The notes: generated from the sequence alone by a model not told the origin. A stretch of DNA of 64,000 nt from Aurantiacibacter sp. MUD61 (GCF_027912455.1 NZ_CP115446.1:829501-893500), one strand, 5' to 3'; shown: positions 38,157-46,175, counted from the first letter of the stretch. Numbers and translations: made by a program.

Positions 38157-38408
38157 ATGGGCATGACCTGCAATCGCAATACGGCTGTCCTCGCATCTCT
38201 GGGCTTCGGAGCAATCCTCGCCTGGATGGCGCTCGAGGCGCCTGCACCCGAAACGCCGGCTGCCGGTCGCGCAGCACGCGGAGCCGGAGGCATTATAAAC
38301 GGAACGGTTGAAGCGCTCGGCCCCACCGGCGCGGCGGTGCTCTTCGTGCTTCTAGGCTGCGTCTTGGCGATAGTGTCGGCGATGCTGTGCCCTTCCTCGC
38401 GGGAATAG
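38157..38408 (+). CDS. Small two-TM membrane protein of unknown function
   Basis: An 83-residue product with two hydrophobic segments: TAVLASLGFGAILAWMALEA near the start and AAVLFVLLGCVLAIVSAML near the end. A Gly/Ala/Pro-rich loop lies between them. ATG 38157 is chosen over the TTG at 38142 because GGAG lies nine bases upstream. It lies between the giant gene and the acyltransferase gene behind a promoter element shared with the latter, so it may belong to the same system. No family recognised. Confidence 0.6.
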   Translation: MGMTCNRNTAVLASLGFGAILAWMALEAPAPETPAAGRAARGAGGIINGTVEALGPTGAAVLFVLLGCVLAIVSAMLCPSSRE

Positions 38409-38584
38409 TTGCTAAAAGATAAACTTGCTTCGGCGGCGGAACCACTGTTCGCGTAAGCTTTTTCCAGCATCGCCTATAGCATAAACTGCCGAATCGTCTG
38501 GCAAGCGCCTCGCGTTTGAATATCGCGGGGCAGCCATCACCCGATTTGGCTGACCGGCTGGTTCACATTCGCTGAAGGCCCAAT

Positions 38585-38612
38585 TTGCGCAAAAAAGTCG
38601 CTGTGATACAAT
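38585..38612 (+). promoter_or_regulatory. Candidate promoter, copy 2
   Basis: TTGCGC (38585-38590), a 16-bp spacer, and TACAAT (38607-38612) preceded by TGA. It matches the element at 38046 almost base for base, including the GTCGCT core. It lies about 155 bases before the acyltransferase start. Confidence 0.5.
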
Positions 38613-38752
38613 GAGCTGTTGCATAGACCTCACATAAGAGGCGGGGCGCAGGAAATTTGCGGCAGCGGCTATAGCTTGGCTGTGGTGAGTTGCCGCAAGG
38701 GCGCTTGACGGTGAGGCGGCGGGCGTTAGACCCGGCTGCGGAGAACCATTCC

Positions 38753-38760
38753 GGAGGGGA
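38753..38760 (+). promoter_or_regulatory. Strong Shine-Dalgarno that decides the GTG start
   Basis: GGAGGGGA sits seven bases ahead of GTG 38768. This fixes the acyltransferase start there rather than at the TTG 78 bases upstream. Confidence 0.75.
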
Positions 38761-38767
38761 AATTTAC

Positions 38768-39385
38768 GTGGCGAAAACCAAGAAGTCCGCAAAGCCTGAG
38801 GGCTCGGCAAAATCGAGTGAAAAGACACAAGCGGCACCGCAGCTCGACGCAGAAGTGGTCGAGAAGATCGCCAGCCTGCGCAGTCATGTGCGCGAAAGCT
38901 TCGGCAAGGTCGTCATGGCGATGATGATGTTGCCGCGATATCGCCATCAGACGTTGATGGATCTGCAGCATCTTGTGCTGGAGCCGCTGATGCGTGACCG
39001 CATTGCCATCGCCCAGCGCGGCGGGGATGATCCATCCGCATCGGACATCGCCGGCGTCGCCATCTGGGCCAGCCTGTCGGACGAAGCCGAGGGGCGCTTG
39101 AGGGATCAGATCAAAGGCGGTGCCTGGCCGCTGCGCCTGAAGCCCGATGACTGGAATTCCGGCCAGAACAACTGGCTGCTCGATGTCATCGCGGTTGATC
39201 AGAAGGCGACTGCAGCCGTGATCGCCAACTTTCGCCAGGTTGTAAAAGAAGGCAGCCTGAAGCTGCACCCTGTCATCACCCGGCTTGTCGATAAAGAGAC
39301 GCTGGAGAAGATGGGCGCAAGCCAGCTGGGCGGCGAAAAGGCTGATACGCCTAGCGAGGTCCCCGAAGGCGAAACCGTCAATTAA
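38768..39385 (+). CDS. HlyC-like RTX toxin-activating lysine acyltransferase
   Basis: A 205-residue protein whose residues about 40-165 align by eye with E. coli HlyC, which moves a fatty acyl group from acyl-ACP to internal lysines of an RTX protoxin. Shared landmarks are IWASLSDEAE (HlyC SWANLSLENE), DDWNSGQNNWLLDVIA (HlyC EDWTSGDRKWFIDWIA, including Asp139 matching catalytic Asp92), and the N-terminal helix with LPRYRH. Catalytic His23 of HlyC (SPLHR) falls opposite Tyr58, and a His lies two residues later (His60). The N-terminus is a Lys/Ser-rich extension. The GTG start is set by GGAGGGGA seven bases upstream. The obvious substrate is the giant RTX protein next door; it converges on hlyD. 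Confidence 0.8.
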   Translation: MAKTKKSAKPEGSAKSSEKTQAAPQLDAEVVEKIASLRSHVRESFGKVVMAMMMLPRYRHQTLMDLQHLVLEPLMRDRIAIAQRGGDDPSASDIAGVAIWASLSDEAEGRLRDQIKGGAWPLRLKPDDWNSGQNNWLLDVIAVDQKATAAVIANFRQVVKEGSLKLHPVITRLVDKETLEKMGASQLGGEKADTPSEVPEGETVN

Positions 39386-39415
39386 GTAGCCCTCGGCTGA
39401 TCGGGGAGTGGCGCG

Positions 39416-40915
39416 CTAACGCTCCCTCCCCGCTTCATCCAGAGTCTGGCTGATCGGGCTGAGCAAATATTGGATAATCCTGCGCGTGCCGGTCTTGATT
39501 TCAGCCTGCACTGACATGCCCGGCTGCACGCGGTCGCAAAGGCTGTGCCGCACATCGATTTCGGGCCCGCAATCAAGGCTGATCCGCGCTGCATAAACGA
39601 GCCCGCCCTGTACCGGACGGCCGTTCTCATCGCGCTCGCTACCGACAGGTGCATCGCTCTGGTCGATCGCATCGCGGCTGATGTCCGTGACGGTTCCTTC
39701 GATGAGGCCGTAATCGGTGAAGTTGAACGCCTCCAGTTTCACCGCAACGCGCTGACCGACGCTGACAAAACCAATGTCCTTGTTCTGGACATAAGCCTCC
39801 ACTGAAATACCCGCATTGCAGGCGGCAGCAACGCTCGCATCGCCCGAGCTACAGGGCACGATCACCATCAATTGCTGGGCAGGCTGCACCACTCCGCCGA
39901 CGGTGGACACGGCAAGTTGTTGGACAACGCCATCCACCGGCGCGCGCAGATCCTGCAATTCGCGCCGACGCTCCGCTGCGCGCAATTGCTCGCCGGAAAG
40001 CGCGGCATTCTCGCTAGCTTCGGCGAGATCGGTGACGGCGGTTCTGCCAAAGGTTGAGCGAAGCCGTCGCATCTCCGCATCAATACGCCCCATGGCGGCC
40101 CGCGCCGCACGCGCATTGGCGTTTTGGATATCGATGTTGCGAATGTGCTCGGCGCGCAGCTGTTCATATTCCAGCAGCTCGAGCCGCGAGTAAAAGCCCT
40201 GCTCAGCCAGCTCCGAACGTGCGCTCAGCTGCTGTTCGATGAAAGGTAGCGCTTCCTGCAGTTTGGCGACTTCGGCCTCCGCCCCTTCCAGCGCCGCGCT
40301 TTGTTCCTCGCTCTGTTGCATCAGGCTGGCGCTTTCCGCTTCGAACTGCGCGATCGCGGAGTCGACCAGGGCCTGTTCGGTAGCGATTACATCGCCGGGG
40401 GTGCCAGGAGGAGCGACAAAACGCGCATCGCGGCCCTGCAAATGCGCCAACATGGCATTGTTGCGGGCCTGGAGGATTTGCGCCGAGAGGAGGCCTTGCT
40501 CGCTCTGCGCCTCTTCCGCGCTCGCCACCGTCGGGTCGAGCTCGATCAACAGATCGCCTGCGCGCACGAACTGCCCGTTGCGCACGTGGATCGCGCGGAC
40601 CGATCCGAAATCGAGCGGCTGGACGATCTTGACGCTTCCATCCGGCACGGTCTTGCCAGACGCGACCGCGACCACGTCGATCCGGCCGAATATCGCCCAC
40701 AGCAACGCCAGCACGAACAATACGCATGTCAGCAGGAGCAGCCAGCGCATGCCGGGGCTGGGCGGCTTCTCCATGATTTCGAGCGCGGCGGGCAGGAATT
40801 CGTGCTCTTCTTTCGGCCGAAAGGCAGCATCCGCCTCATTCTGGTTACGCCAGCTTTCGCGGAAAGTGGCCCAGTGCTTGGCCATGGTCGGGAAACGATC
40901 AGCGAGGCGGCTCAT
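39416..40915 (-). CDS. HlyD-family type I secretion periplasmic adaptor
   Basis: Membrane-fusion protein that links the ABC exporter to a TolC-type outer-membrane channel. The 499-residue product has a cytoplasmic N-terminus, one membrane segment (MRWLLLLTCVLFVLALLWAIF), a beta-barrel/lipoyl half (VRNGQFVRAGDLLIELDP), a long Ala/Glu-rich coiled-coil hairpin, and a C-terminal region typical of HlyD (DLRAPVDGVVQQLAV, LEAFNFTDYGLIEGTV, and RIIQYLLSP at the end). The ATG overlaps the upstream ABC gene stop as ATGA. It shares that operon and probably serves the giant RTX protein. Confidence 0.93.
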   Translation of the reverse strand: MSRLADRFPTMAKHWATFRESWRNQNEADAAFRPKEEHEFLPAALEIMEKPPSPGMRWLLLLTCVLFVLALLWAIFGRIDVVAVASGKTVPDGSVKIVQPLDFGSVRAIHVRNGQFVRAGDLLIELDPTVASAEEAQSEQGLLSAQILQARNNAMLAHLQGRDARFVAPPGTPGDVIATEQALVDSAIAQFEAESASLMQQSEEQSAALEGAEAEVAKLQEALPFIEQQLSARSELAEQGFYSRLELLEYEQLRAEHIRNIDIQNANARAARAAMGRIDAEMRRLRSTFGRTAVTDLAEASENAALSGEQLRAAERRRELQDLRAPVDGVVQQLAVSTVGGVVQPAQQLMVIVPCSSGDASVAAACNAGISVEAYVQNKDIGFVSVGQRVAVKLEAFNFTDYGLIEGTVTDISRDAIDQSDAPVGSERDENGRPVQGGLVYAARISLDCGPEIDVRHSLCDRVQPGMSVQAEIKTGTRRIIQYLLSPISQTLDEAGRER

Positions 40916-43098
40916 GTGGGGGCCTGCGTCATACCAGTTTGTTTCGCGTGCAGCTGCGCGTAGCGGCCGCCAGCCTGCAGCAGCTCCGCATGGCTACCCA
41001 TTTCGGTCACTTCGCCAGCTTCGACGGTGATGATCCGATCGCATGGGCGCACGGCGGACAGGCGGTGAGCGATGATCATGACGGTGCGGCCCTTGGCAAT
41101 CCGGCCGAGATTGTTCTGGATGATCTCTTCGCTTTCAGCATCGAGCGCACTGGTCGCTTCATCGAGGATCAGGATCCGAGGATCGGTGAGCAGGGCGCGC
41201 GCAATCGCGAGCCGTTGACGCTGGCCACCAGATAGGTTGCTCCCGCGTTCTTCGATCATGGTGTCATAGCCATGCTGCAGTCCGAGGATGAATTCATGCG
41301 CACCGGCCAGTTCTGCCGCGGCAATCACCTGCTCCATCGGCGCTGTCGGATTGCTGAGCGCGATATTCTCCCGCACCGAACGGTTGAACAGGATGTTTTC
41401 CTGCAGCACGACGCCAACCTGCCGCCTGAGCCATGCCGGATCGACCAGCGCCAGATCGGTGCCATCCACCAGCACACGGCCCTGCTCCGGCACATAAAGC
41501 CGCTGAACCAGTTTGGTCAGCGTCGATTTGCCACTTCCGGACGGGCCGACGATGCCCAGCATCTCACCCGATTTGATCGACAGGCTGACGCCGCGCAGGG
41601 CTTCGGGCGCATCAGGGCGGTAACGGAAGCGGACCTTGTCGAATTCCACATCGCCCGTGATTGGCGGCAGGCTCGCGCGATTGGGGTTGTGCTCCGGCTC
41701 GGCGGGCGAATTGAGGATATCGCCCAGCCGGTCTACCGAGATGCGGACCTGCTGGAAATCCTGCCACAATTGCGAAAGCCGCAGGATCGGCTGGGCAACA
41801 CGGCCTGCCAGCATGTTGAAAGCCACGAGGCTACCGACGGTCAGGTCACCCGCGATCACGGCACGCGCGCCGAAAAACAAGATCGCCACAGTCGTCAGCT
41901 TGCTGACCAGCTGGATCAGGTGGCTGCCCCAGGTGGAGAGCACCGTCACATCCCACCCGGTCTTGATGTAGCCGGCAAACTGCTTTTCCCAGCGATCGCG
42001 CATGCGCGGCTCAACCGCCATGGACTTCAGCGTGCCGATGCCCGTGACGGTCTCGACGAGGAAAGCCTGGTTTTCCGCACCGCGCTTGAATTTCTCATCC
42101 AGCCGGGCACGCAGCGGCGGTGTGATGAAAATCGAAATCAGCACATAGACCGGTATCGTCAGCGCCACGATCAGCGTTAGCATGGGCGAATAGAGATACA
42201 TCACCACGAAGAAGATGATGGTGAAAAACAAGTCGATCAGCACCGTCACCGCATTGCTGGTGAGGAAGTTGCGAATGTTTTCCAGCTCGCGCACGCGGGC
42301 CACGCTATCGCCCACGCGCCGCGCTTCGAAATAGCTGAGTGGCAGGGCGACGAGGTGGCGGAAAAGCGCCGCGCTCAGCTCGGCATCCACCCGGTTGGTG
42401 GTGTGCGCGAATAGCCAGTTGCGCAGGCCCGACAGCATGGTCTCGAAGATGAGGATGGTCGCAAGGCCAATCGCCAGCACTTCCAGCGTGGTCATGGATT
42501 GGTGCACCAGCACCTTATCGATGACGAGCTGGAAGAAAATGGGCGAGGCGAGACCCACCAATTGGAGGAAAAAGCTGCCGAGAATGACATCGCGCAGCGG
42601 CTTGCGATACTTCACCAGCGCGGGAATGAACCAGCTGATGTCAAAGGCGCGCTTCTGCCCGGCAATGTGCTCGCGGCTGGTCATCAATAGCAGGTCGAGC
42701 TTGCCGCCCCGCTCTTCAAACCGCTGCGTTGCATCTTCTTCGGACCAGATTTCCGGGCGCTCGCTGCTAGTGGAAGCCACCATGAAGCGCGGGCCGGTAT
42801 CGGTATTCTCCTCAACCTTCAGGAGAATTGCCGTGCCGCCATCCTCCAGCGCTACAAGCGCAGGCAGGGGAAGCTTGGCCAGGCTGTCGAATGTCGCAGA
42901 CTTGCGCCGCGCAATCAGCCCCAATTTCTTCGAAATGCGGACCAGATCGTCGAACGTGTAAGGCGTGTCGCCCTGCCCGCGATCATGGTGAATTTGCGAA
43001 GGCTCGGCAGGCACGCCGAGGAACTGCGCGAGAAGCACAAAGCTCGCGAGCGCCGGATCGGCGGAAAACGCCTCCTGATGTTCCTCTGATTGCGACAC
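40912..43098 (-). CDS. HlyB-type ABC exporter with degenerate C39 domain
   Basis: Inner-membrane ATPase/permease for type I secretion. Order: residues 1-140 a C39 peptidase-like domain; about 150-440 six membrane helices; then the ATPase with Walker A GPSGSGKST, signature LSGGQRQRLAIARALL, Walker B ILILDEATSALD and H-loop IIAHRLS. In the C39-like domain the usual catalytic Cys region reads PALASFVLLAQFLG with no Cys, so it should bind rather than cut cargo, as in HlyB and unlike bacteriocin exporters. This fits an RTX substrate with a C-terminal signal. GTG 43098 is preferred; TTG 43119 in the same frame would add seven residues. Confidence 0.92.
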   Translation of the reverse strand: MSQSEEHQEAFSADPALASFVLLAQFLGVPAEPSQIHHDRGQGDTPYTFDDLVRISKKLGLIARRKSATFDSLAKLPLPALVALEDGGTAILLKVEENTDTGPRFMVASTSSERPEIWSEEDATQRFEERGGKLDLLLMTSREHIAGQKRAFDISWFIPALVKYRKPLRDVILGSFFLQLVGLASPIFFQLVIDKVLVHQSMTTLEVLAIGLATILIFETMLSGLRNWLFAHTTNRVDAELSAALFRHLVALPLSYFEARRVGDSVARVRELENIRNFLTSNAVTVLIDLFFTIIFFVVMYLYSPMLTLIVALTIPVYVLISIFITPPLRARLDEKFKRGAENQAFLVETVTGIGTLKSMAVEPRMRDRWEKQFAGYIKTGWDVTVLSTWGSHLIQLVSKLTTVAILFFGARAVIAGDLTVGSLVAFNMLAGRVAQPILRLSQLWQDFQQVRISVDRLGDILNSPAEPEHNPNRASLPPITGDVEFDKVRFRYRPDAPEALRGVSLSIKSGEMLGIVGPSGSGKSTLTKLVQRLYVPEQGRVLVDGTDLALVDPAWLRRQVGVVLQENILFNRSVRENIALSNPTAPMEQVIAAAELAGAHEFILGLQHGYDTMIEERGSNLSGGQRQRLAIARALLTDPRILILDEATSALDAESEEIIQNNLGRIAKGRTVMIIAHRLSAVRPCDRIITVEAGEVTEMGSHAELLQAGGRYAQLHAKQTGMTQAPT

Positions 43099-43302
43099 AG
43101 ATTGCTTGACCCCGCACAATCATTAGCCGCCCGATTGTGCAAGTAAACCGCAAACTTGCTCCAAGAAGCTCAAGATCAGGAATTCTGTGTGAGCACATGC
43201 GCTCCGTTTCATGGCAAACCACGGCGAGGGCGGTCTTGGGCTTTACCGAATTCAGATGTTCTGCCATCCCGACTGCGCAGTCACAGCAATGGGAGAATGC
43301 CT

Positions 43303-43713
43303 GTGCGACCAGATGCCATCCGAAAGTTCGATCTGTTCTTCCTCGCCAGCGTGGCGATGGGACTTGCGAGCGGTCTGCTCAATTTCGATGCGCAGGTTGC
43401 CGCCCTCGCACAGGCGTGGACGCAGGTGGGGCTGCAAGATCAGGCGGAAAGTTTCATTATCGGCATAACGATCGTGGGTTTCGCGGTGAACATGCTGCTC
43501 TGGTACCTCGCATCGCGCAAAAGACAGGGCTGGGTGAAATGGGTGCTCGCCGCTTTTGTCGCGTTTTCCGCCGTGTCGATCGTCTCTGCGCTGGCGAGCG
43601 ACATGGGGTCGCTCAGCCTGACCGGTGCCATAGCCTTGCTGCTGAAAGCGATAGCGACTGTTTTCCTGTTCATGCCCGACGCGAAAGCATGGTTTTCCGG
43701 TCAGGTAAGCTGA
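43303..43713 (+). CDS. Four-TM membrane protein of unknown function
   Basis: A 136-residue protein with four hydrophobic segments: FFLASVAMGLASGLL, FIIGITIVGFAVNMLLWYLA, VLAAFVAFSAVSIVSAL and GAIALLLKAIATVFLF. GTG 43303 has GGGAG seven bases upstream; the in-frame ATG 43297 is too close to that site. It overlaps the RNase T2 gene by 25 bases, so the two are probably cotranscribed. I do not recognise a family. Confidence 0.7.
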   Translation: MRPDAIRKFDLFFLASVAMGLASGLLNFDAQVAALAQAWTQVGLQDQAESFIIGITIVGFAVNMLLWYLASRKRQGWVKWVLAAFVAFSAVSIVSALASDMGSLSLTGAIALLLKAIATVFLFMPDAKAWFSGQVS

Positions 43714-44417
43714 TCCGCGCTTTTGCATGGCTGCTTGCAGCCGCTCTGCTGCCTGCACAGGCGGCAGCGCAGGCCTATCAATGCCGCATCCCGCAAGGCC
43801 GCGTCATCCTGCCGGAAATCGAGCCCGATGGCCCGGTTCGCCAGACGCGTGTCACCGGCTACACGCTGGCGCTGAGCTGGAGCCCCGAATTCTGCCGCCT
43901 GCGCGAAAACGCACCGCGTCATGCGCGGCAATGCTCAGGCCGAGACGGTCGATTCGGCTTTATCGTGCACGGTCTCTGGCCAGAGGGCCCGCGCGGGCAA
44001 TGGCCACAGTGGTGCCCCACACGGGGCGAGCCCTCAGAAAGGGAAATCGCAGCGTCACTCTGCATGCAGCCCGACACCCGCCTGATCGCGCGGCAATGGG
44101 CCAAGCACGGCAGCTGCATGACGAGCAATGCCGATACCTATCTGCGCGTGACACGCATCCTCTGGAACAGCCTGCGCTGGCCAGATTTCGACCGCATTTC
44201 GCGCGAGCGTGACCTGAGCGCCGGTACTATTCGCACGCGACTGGCGGATGCCAATCCAGGGCTACCCGCCAGCGCAATCGGCCTCGACGTCAACGAGCGC
44301 GGCTGGCTGGAGGAGTTGCGCATTTGCTACGGCACGGACTTTATGCCGGTGGCGTGTGATCGCCGACGCTTCGGGCCGGATGACGATGACGAAGTGCGAG
44401 TTTGGCGGGGAATGTGA
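43689..44417 (+). CDS. Secreted ribonuclease T2
   Basis: An endoribonuclease that cleaves RNA through 2',3'-cyclic phosphate intermediates. The 242-residue precursor has a signal peptide (basic start, then AFAWLLAAALLPAQAAAQ) and both T2 active-site boxes: CAS1 as FIVHGLWPEG and CAS2 as WAKHGSC. Several Cys residues are consistent with disulfides, so it probably acts in the periplasm or outside. ATG 43689 gives the signal peptide; the frame upstream is non-coding overlap. Its start lies inside the preceding membrane-protein gene. Confidence 0.92.
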   Translation: MVFRSGKLIRAFAWLLAAALLPAQAAAQAYQCRIPQGRVILPEIEPDGPVRQTRVTGYTLALSWSPEFCRLRENAPRHARQCSGRDGRFGFIVHGLWPEGPRGQWPQWCPTRGEPSEREIAASLCMQPDTRLIARQWAKHGSCMTSNADTYLRVTRILWNSLRWPDFDRISRERDLSAGTIRTRLADANPGLPASAIGLDVNERGWLEELRICYGTDFMPVACDRRRFGPDDDDEVRVWRGM

Positions 44418-44422
44418 ATTAC

Positions 44423-44436
44423 TTGATCCGGATCAA
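44423..44436. promoter_or_regulatory. Perfect FNR/FixK/Dnr-type box
   Basis: TTGAT-CCGG-ATCAA matches the FNR-family consensus TTGAT-N4-ATCAA exactly. Its centre (44429.5) lies 41.5 bases before the ATG of the SpoIIAA-like gene. That is the class II activator position if transcription begins at or next to the ATG. Confidence 0.7.
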
Positions 44437-44453
44437 AGACGCCGTTGGCGAGT

Positions 44454-44467
44454 GATAATAATATAAT
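44454..44467 (+). promoter_or_regulatory. Candidate -10 region; transcript probably nearly leaderless
   Basis: The AT-rich run GATAATAATATAAT contains several -10 candidates and ends three bases before ATG 44471. No Shine-Dalgarno is visible. Together with the FNR-type box this suggests a start of transcription close to the start codon. Confidence 0.45.
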
Positions 44468-44470
44468 TCC

Positions 44471-45223
44471 ATGATCACTATCGAACGCATCGCCCCACAT
44501 GCCCATCGCATAACTGTTGTCGCCGAATTTGAGCTCGCCGATGCCAAGACGCTCGTCGACTTCGTGAAAGGGCAAAAGGAAGCCGGCGAGAGCGGGGGCA
44601 ACCTCCTCATTGATTTGACGTCCATGGCAGGCTTTTCATGGACCGCTGTGGCTGAGGAGTTGGGCCACATGCCTCTCTTCATGCAATATATCTACGGGCT
44701 GAAACGAATAGCCATCATTTCCGATGAGGAATGGATTCGCACTGCCGCTCGGCTGGAAAGTGCGATGCTGCCTGGTGTAGCTTATCAGGTATACGATGAT
44801 GACGAGGCGGATGCTGCGCTCGCCTGGGTGCTTGAAGAAACCGAGAACCCGCATGAAGGCGCATTTCGGCCTATCGAGACCGACTCGCCGAAGATCGCAG
44901 CTTTCGAATTGGTCGGCAGGCTAGACCGCAAAGAATCGGAACGCGGCGTCGCCATGGCGCGCACCGCGCTACAGAATCCGGAATGTTCGCGACTGATGAT
45001 TGTCATCCGCCATTGGCATGGCTTTGACCCCGATGCTGCGATCAGCCGCGAGGTGATGGCTGGAAAGCTTGAAATGATGAAAGCGCTGGAACGCTATGCC
45101 ATCGTCGGCGGACCGGAATGGATTCGCAACTTCGCAAGCCTGTTCGGTGCAATGCTGAAGCCCGACATCAAATGTTTTGAGCTGGACGAACAGGACGACG
45201 CAATCGCCTGGCTGAGCGAATAG
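44471..45223 (+). CDS. Tandem SpoIIAA-like domain protein
   Basis: A 250-residue soluble protein made of two related halves of about 120 residues. Each half has a beta-start, LLIDLTSMAGF or MIVIRHWHGFDP, and a later YGLKRIAIISDEEWIRT or LERYAIVGGPEWIRN segment, followed by an acidic DDxDAxAW ending (DEADAALAWV, QDDAIAWL). This resembles the SpoIIAA-like (STAS-fold) family, which usually has one domain. The function is not established; a link to membranes or small ligands is only suggested for the family. The perfect FNR-type box upstream suggests induction under low oxygen or nitric oxide. Confidence 0.8.
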   Translation: MITIERIAPHAHRITVVAEFELADAKTLVDFVKGQKEAGESGGNLLIDLTSMAGFSWTAVAEELGHMPLFMQYIYGLKRIAIISDEEWIRTAARLESAMLPGVAYQVYDDDEADAALAWVLEETENPHEGAFRPIETDSPKIAAFELVGRLDRKESERGVAMARTALQNPECSRLMIVIRHWHGFDPDAAISREVMAGKLEMMKALERYAIVGGPEWIRNFASLFGAMLKPDIKCFELDEQDDAIAWLSE

Positions 45224-45244
45224 TCGCTCAGACTTCAAGCAATC

Positions 45245-45700
45245 TCACCGCCGCACCCTGAAAAATTCGCGCAGCAATTCGCCTGCTTCACCCTCAGCCA
45301 TGCCCGAATACACTTCCGGCTTGTACAGGCATTGCTCCTGCTCGAACACCCGCGCGCCATGGTCCACTGCGCCACCCTTGGGGTCAGCTGCCGCGTAATA
45401 TAGCCGCGCGATTCGGGCGTGGCTGATCGCGCCGGCACACATGGCGCAGGGTTCCAGCGTCACGAAGAGATCGCAGCCGGTCAGGCGCTCATCGCCAAGA
45501 TGCTTGGCTGCGCGGCGAATCGCTTCGACTTCGGCATGGGCCGTCGGATCGGGGCTGGAGCGGGTCAGGTTGTAGCCCTCTCCGATTATCGCACCGTTCT
45601 TGACGACGACCGCACCCACGGGCACTTCGCCCACACGCGCGGCTTCGCGCGCCAATTCGAGGGCACGCGTCATCGCTTCGGGAGTGGGCCAGCGGGTCAT
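45245..45700 (-). CDS. tadA: tRNA-specific adenosine-34 deaminase
   Basis: Zinc enzyme that converts wobble adenosine to inosine in tRNA-Arg(ACG). The 151-residue product has the deaminase signatures HAEVEAI (His zinc ligand and catalytic Glu) and PCAMCAGAI (two Cys zinc ligands), plus VGAVVVKNGAIIGEG. ATG 45700 (MTRWPTPEAM) is chosen for normal family length; the frame extends upstream to 45748. The gene converges on the SpoIIAA-like gene with 21 bases between stops. Confidence 0.94.
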   Translation of the reverse strand: MTRWPTPEAMTRALELAREAARVGEVPVGAVVVKNGAIIGEGYNLTRSSPDPTAHAEVEAIRRAAKHLGDERLTGCDLFVTLEPCAMCAGAISHARIARLYYAAADPKGGAVDHGARVFEQEQCLYKPEVYSGMAEGEAGELLREFFRVRR

Positions 45701-45814
45701 TGCCCCATGCGCTACGGCCCGGAGTTGCTTGACGCAAGCGCCCCCCACCGCTATGCGCGCGCCTTTCCCAGCTTAAAGCTGTAACCGAATCACAAATTAG
45801 CGAGAGATTTCGCC

Positions 45815-46105
45815 ATGTCGCGCATCTGCGAACTTACCGGCAAGGGCCGCCAGGTCGGCAACAACGTTAGCCACGCCAACAACAAGACCAAGCGGGTATT
45901 CCTGCCCAACCTGCAGAACGTCACCCTGCTGAGCGAAAAGCTCGACCGTGCGTTCAAGTTCCGCGTTTCGACGCAGGGCCTGCGCAGCGTTGAGCACAAC
46001 GGCGGCCTCGACAACTGGCTGCTGAAGACTCGCGACGAGAAGCTTTCCACGCGCGCGCTCAAGGTGAAGCGTGAGCTCAAAAAGGCCATGGCTGAAGCCG
46101 CCTAA
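45815..46105 (+). CDS. rpmB: 50S ribosomal protein bL28
   Basis: Large-subunit ribosomal protein of 96 residues. It opens with [10 protein letters not shown] and has [19 protein letters not shown] and [20 protein letters not shown], typical of the longer alphaproteobacterial L28. It is a single gene, closed by a hairpin at 46134. Confidence 0.97.
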   Translation: MSRICELTGKGRQVGNNVSHANNKTKRVFLPNLQNVTLLSEKLDRAFKFRVSTQGLRSVEHNGGLDNWLLKTRDEKLSTRALKVKRELKKAMAEAA

Positions 46106-46133
46106 GCTTCGGCGCTCAAAAACGAAATTCATG

Positions 46134-46165
46134 GCGCGCGAGGGTTATCCTTCGCGCGCTTTTTC
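46134..46165. terminator. Terminator hairpin after rpmB
   Basis: GCGCGCGAGGG, a short loop and CCTTCGCGCGC form a GC-rich stem with one mismatch, followed by TTTTT on the plus strand. It also lies directly downstream of the converging esterase-like gene. Confidence 0.8.
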
Positions 46166-46175
46166 GTGCCTGCAA

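Larger units (their letters stand above)
38409..38767. other. Intergenic region before the acyltransferase gene
   Basis: About 360 bases without a convincing gene. It contains the second copy of the promoter-like element (38585-38612) and, at its right end, a strong Shine-Dalgarno sequence. Small frames here show no coding character. Confidence 0.5.

Noticed and set aside
38135..38470. Minus-strand 111-codon frame opposite the small two-TM gene
   Set aside because: It has no ribosome site or domain, and the plus-strand gene has a ribosome site, a promoter-like element and two clean membrane segments.
39416..43098. Exporter as a bacteriocin-processing ABC transporter
   Set aside because: The C39-like domain has no catalytic Cys at the expected place, so cleavage of a leader peptide is unlikely.
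43137..43688. N-terminal extension of the RNase T2 frame back to 43137
   Set aside because: The extension overlaps the four-TM gene in another frame and would bury the clear signal peptide that starts at 43689.
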